In this document: piece by piece, positions 61,401 through 64,000 of the stretch
Position numbering within the stretch: the first letter of the stretch is position 1
Layout of the letters: each line of letters begins with the position of its first letter
From: an uncultured Lachnospiraceae bacterium
Lineage (GTDB): Bacteria > Bacillota > Clostridia > Lachnospirales > Lachnospiraceae
Direction: 5' to 3'
DNA: 64,000 bases
NCBI GenBank assembly: GCA_937920345.1
Contig: CALGVA010000051.1
Span: 16,600 to 80,599, forward strand
Notes under the pieces: generated by a model
Told to the model about the DNA's origin: nothing
Database searches by the model: none
What the model saw: only the letters and a program-made list of their open reading frames with translations
Position numbers and translations under genes: made by a program

Positions 61401-64000
61401 CGGTGATGACGCGACTTCTGATGCGGCTATATACTGGGGTAATAATGAGAAGCAGTATTATACGGAAGAGGCGGTTACTGTACAGGACGGCAAGCTTGTG
61501 ATTACCGCAACTGCTCTTACAGATGAATTAAAAGCAAAGTATGGTATTACGGATACGTTTGTAAAATATTCTTCCGGCAGAATCCGGACCGTGTCTGAGG
61601 ACGGCTCGGAGGTAAAATTCGGAACGACTTACGGCAGAATGGAGGCAATGATGGAATTGCCTCAGGCAACGGGATACTGGCCGGCATTCTGGGGACTTCC
61701 CACGCCGGAAACGATGGATCTCTATGGTACATGGGCGGCATCCGGTGAGATTGATATCATGGAGGCGGTAGGTCAGGACGGCAACTATGTGAACGGAACG
61801 ATTCACTATGGCAGTACGTGGCCGAATAACGTGTACAGCGGCGGAAGCCATTATTTTGAAGAAGGCGATTCCATTGAAGGCGCGCACTTGTATGCGATTG
61901 AATGGGAGCCTGGCGAGATCAGATGGTATGTAGATGATATTTTATATCATGTAGAGAATAACTGGTATGCAAAAGCACCGGGTGCTTCCGCGAATTTTGC
62001 ATATCCGGCACCGTTTGATGAAGACTTCTATCTGTTATTGAATCTTGCGGTCAGCGGAAATTACGTAGGCAATCAGGAGCCGGGTGCAGATGAACTTGGC
62101 AAATCCATGAAGGTTGACTATGTAAGAGTATATAAAGACACTACGCAGGATTATGGCACGACACCGGATGCACCTTCTGCGGACAAGGACACGGAGTTCT
62201 TCGAGGCAAATAAGGTACATGCGGATGCAGACGGAAACTATATTAAAGATCCTGAGTTTGCAACCTTAAAAGATCACCAGATGGGCGGCGGCACTACAGT
62301 AGTTCCGGAGCTTGGATACTGGACTACTGCAACGGATGCAGCAAACGGTGCATCTACCGACATTTCAGTTGCGGAACGTGACGGTGTTAAGTATGGTAAG
62401 ATTGACGTAAAATCGCAGGGTGCGAACAACTATGATGTCCAGTTGATACAGCATGTACCGCTGGCAAAAGGATATACATATAAGCTTACGTTTGACGCTT
62501 ATACGGACGTTCCGGCGGGAAGAAACTTCACAATCGCGCCCAAGGGCGACGCGGACGACGGTTGGGCTGGTTATGATTCCGGTATTAATCCTAACTTAAC
62601 GGCAGCGGTTCAGTCGTTTGAGCATGTTTTCAAGATGACAGCAGAATCTGACCCGACGGCGCGTATTGAAATGAACATTGGTAATGCGCTTGGTACGGTT
62701 TATGTCGGTAATGTCAAACTGATTGCGCTTTCTGACAAGGAAGTAGAGGATCTTGAGAATGAAAAGCTTCATGGCAAGAAGACACCGTTAGACAATGGCG
62801 AACATATATATAACGGTACATTTGACCAGGGTAACAATAGATTGCAGTATTGGGATCTGGAGGGCGACTACAAGGCGGATACCTCTAAGCGTTCTATGAG
62901 AGCCGTAATGAATGCCTCTTCTGATATTAATGATGCGGCGATCAAGCAGACGGGTCTCCAGCTGTTAGCAAGAGATACCTATCGGCTGACTTTGAAGGCA
63001 AAAGCCGATGAGAAAAAGAAAATTAAAGTTGGCCTGTATTCAAAAGATGGTACTAAAGAATACGGGATGAAAGAGGAGACGGTTGACAGTAACGAAAAAG
63101 AAGTAGTATTAGAGTTTACTATGCCTGACGACGTGACAGACGAGGAAGCAGTTCTGATTATTGCGTTTGGCGGAGATACCGTTCCGGTAGAAATCGATAA
63201 TGTATCGATGTTCAGGACAACGAACTATAATGCAAAATGGGATGCTTCGATTTTGTATCCGTTAGGCGGAGAGACATGGCCGGATTACATCTATCATGTA
63301 TACGGAGTAAACAGTGACCCGAAGGCTGTGCCCGCAGACGGTGTGGTTACAGAAGAAGCTAAGGGAAGCACTAATAATTATGACTACATGATTTACCGTA
63401 ACGTGTCTGTTAAGAAAGGCTACACCTATAACCTGAGTTTTGATATCAAGGCAAGTGCAGCGGATCAGAAGGTTACAGCAAGTGTTCAGCAGGATGATAC
63501 GTGGATTGAGTTGGCGCATGAGGAAGTGAAGGCCGGCACGGAGTGGCAGACAGTGGAAACAACCTTCAAGGCAACAACGGAAGGCGCTGTTAATTTGAAA
63601 TTCCTGCTTTCCGACAGTGCTAACGGTACTTATAATGTGAGTCTGCGGAATGTTACCATGACAACAGAAGGCGCACCATATCTGGTAATCAATAATATGC
63701 CTTCAGACTTGGTAGTTGGTGCAACATTCCAGATAGAGGCTTCGCATACAATTGCCGTAAATCCGGAATATGAAGTATATTCTTATGTTTCCAGCAATCC
63801 GGATGTAGCAGCAATTGACGAAAACGGTTTAATTACAGCAGTTGCTGCCGGTACTACAATGATTACGGTAACTTCCGGTACAGGGGCGACGAAGACCTTT
63901 GATTTGACAGTAGTTACAAAGGATCCTTTGGAGAGAGGTTACCACGTAACCTTCGACTACAACTGTGACGAACTCGCACCGGTGACAATCGAAGTAGAGC
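58429..64000 (+). CDS. Secreted multimodular GH16 beta-glucanase (3' end outside the window)
   Basis: The frame is open from ATG 58429 (AAAGGAGG upstream) to the window end: 1857 codons with no stop. A signal peptide ends near Ala34. Modules in order: acidic linker (35-104), two similar fibronectin-III-like domains (about 105-190 and 205-292), a carbohydrate-binding-like module (about 311-482), a helical FIVAR-like repeat (about 495-560), two further beta-sandwich modules (about 575-860), a GH16 catalytic domain (about 963-1240), three CBM4/9-like modules (about 1265-1440, 1445-1615, 1620-1745) and a BIG2-like domain (about 1748-1830). The catalytic motif GEIDIMEAVG holds nucleophile Glu1107 and acid/base Glu1112. 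Beta-1,3 or mixed-linkage glucan is the expected substrate. Confidence 0.9.
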   Translation, partial: MRHGRTFRKRLLTFLLSLAMVLTSVNVPMLTVRAEEETLDENDNNDAVALPADDADQDAVGDDAEGDVPEEETESTDPSQDAAAPEEDQNPVEEPENTVTATGDLTAPVGVVAEYWTNKDANEGKIRVVFQEVSGATAYKILVDGEVAAEGNAATEQWLENTFAVGSHEVTVVAVNESGESSPSEVTSASTFTIPDPDAEETKAPAAPSGVVAGYWNTDDANKGKIKVEWNSVYGDGGTPTSWEVYIDGKLVGTETQVAAYFYNNTYAAGTHTVKVVAVNDIGESAPATVTFELNEEQAGGTDADEGEPVETLVSSDIDLTGLVAATENSDGTNAGIWNAWTNAGVTAQGAANSTVTFTYPSGKCTTNWALQFQTDESIDMVEGEFYTLTFTAESSIPRSMEVCMTHTTNPDTYESVEYNNLKYKLPSEEATEVTYVFAAEATAQCKIHFLLGTQPDDKSPLWEQAGGHTLKLSNISLVKGKAVAEEGANAAAAVDSDKAGLKAAIAECEALKAEDYDEESFEALTSALAAAKSVSESASSTKKDVDEALTDLQIAQASLRESGYVPPAGPVTMADPINFEELAMTTYRSQDDDGWGGDNNVQWAYDKTIATISADSFGNPAKWAVQWGTKGLASPVDNNVFEFDVASTIDKSIVFKDENAGSTATLELKAGETTHYAQRVNGKSFGFTFDLGGGGAGTLTFTNMKFGEEVSYYNFKEQEAAGNLNTHFGDWAGAVATGTATEDSYTISASNFGNQTWGVQLILSNFINIATTSIYKIGVTVESTVDKDIMIKLGNPAEDNDVLAQEEISLKANTPQTIELESTLWDKELSSTLFFACGGGESTGDIKISKLYFISKTPSAKDAPVLTAGKKSDKANGYRIGEAVELIYDESAADWADCITAVNVNNKPLSSEKYTISKEDHKISVNADVFKKYDVYDFVITAENYGDIKIRIPVYDPSVDSEDWKQEWADEFDGTELDSSKWDCEIGIRSGDDATSDAAIYWGNNEKQYYTEEAVTVQDGKLVITATALTDELKAKYGITDTFVKYSSGRIRTVSEDGSEVKFGTTYGRMEAMMELPQATGYWPAFWGLPTPETMDLYGTWAASGEIDIMEAVGQDGNYVNGTIHYGSTWPNNVYSGGSHYFEEGDSIEGAHLYAIEWEPGEIRWYVDDILYHVENNWYAKAPGASANFAYPAPFDEDFYLLLNLAVSGNYVGNQEPGADELGKSMKVDYVRVYKDTTQDYGTTPDAPSADKDTEFFEANKVHADADGNYIKDPEFATLKDHQMGGGTTVVPELGYWTTATDAANGASTDISVAERDGVKYGKIDVKSQGANNYDVQLIQHVPLAKGYTYKLTFDAYTDVPAGRNFTIAPKGDADDGWAGYDSGINPNLTAAVQSFEHVFKMTAESDPTARIEMNIGNALGTVYVGNVKLIALSDKEVEDLENEKLHGKKTPLDNGEHIYNGTFDQGNNRLQYWDLEGDYKADTSKRSMRAVMNASSDINDAAIKQTGLQLLARDTYRLTLKAKADEKKKIKVGLYSKDGTKEYGMKEETVDSNEKEVVLEFTMPDDVTDEEAVLIIAFGGDTVPVEIDNVSMFRTTNYNAKWDASILYPLGGETWPDYIYHVYGVNSDPKAVPADGVVTEEAKGSTNNYDYMIYRNVSVKKGYTYNLSFDIKASAADQKVTASVQQDDTWIELAHEEVKAGTEWQTVETTFKATTEGAVNLKFLLSDSANGTYNVSLRNVTMTTEGAPYLVINNMPSDLVVGATFQIEASHTIAVNPEYEVYSYVSSNPDVAAIDENGLITAVAAGTTMITVTSGTGATKTFDLTVVTKDPLERGYHVTFDYNCDELAPVTIEVE

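Noticed and set aside
1..64000. CRISPR arrays, insertion sequences, prophage or integrase genes
   Set aside because: No regularly spaced direct repeats, transposase or integrase motifs, or attachment-site-like duplications at the two tRNAs were found.

Overview
The window looks like a chromosome segment of a motile, spore-forming member of the Clostridia, most likely Lachnospiraceae. The reasons are: moderately GC-balanced DNA with strong Shine-Dalgarno sites and sigma-A promoters, Gram-positive lipoprotein and secreted-enzyme signals, a BofA sporulation protein, flagellins with sigma-28 promoters, a clostridial-type Tad/Flp pilus locus with a DUF5702 protein, and paired BlaI / M56 regulators. 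The family is inferred from gene content; no rRNA is present.

Layout. 1-4.0 kb: a BlaI repressor, an M56 sensor protease fused to an M23 endopeptidase, and an orphan membrane protein. 4.0-7.8 kb: a D-2-hydroxyacid dehydrogenase, an EAL/HDOD protein and S-adenosylhomocysteinase. 8.0-10.6 kb: a second BlaI/M56 pair with its own operator. 10.6-20.0 kb: an oligosaccharide utilisation locus (divergent LacI regulator, ABC binding protein and two permeases, GH31 and GH13 hydrolases), with a LacI-type operator found at both promoters. 20.4-26.3 kb: an ABC exporter, CarD-like regulator, ComFB, a predicted manganese/heavy-metal exporter, tRNA-Lys, TatD and KsgA. 26.4-31.3 kb: a large TPR / acidic / AAA+-like protein and glycogen branching enzyme.

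31.5-40.4 kb is a flagellin locus: a giant 1264-residue flagellin whose central region holds about eight repeated modules, a 1030-residue protein with a FliK-like C terminus, a normal flagellin and FliS. After DUF2508 and BofA, 41.3-51.6 kb is a Tad pilus operon: two prepilin peptidases, TadZ, TadA/CpaF, TadB, TadC with a large insertion, a Flp pilin, a DUF5702 protein, two TadE-like pseudopilins and an FHA protein. A compact RNA element with mutually exclusive pairings sits between the first prepilin peptidase and tadZ, where it could gate the tadZ start codon.

51.7-55.9 kb holds a rhomboid protease, a flavodoxin-SCP2 fusion, a HIT protein and the two subunits of class I fumarase, followed by tRNA-Ser. 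The right end has two divergent genes: a cytosolic periplasmic-binding-protein-like sensor joined to a GGDEF diguanylate cyclase, and a very large secreted multimodular GH16 beta-glucanase that runs off the window. The common themes are carbohydrate capture and storage, cell-wall sensing, and surface appendages (flagella, pili).
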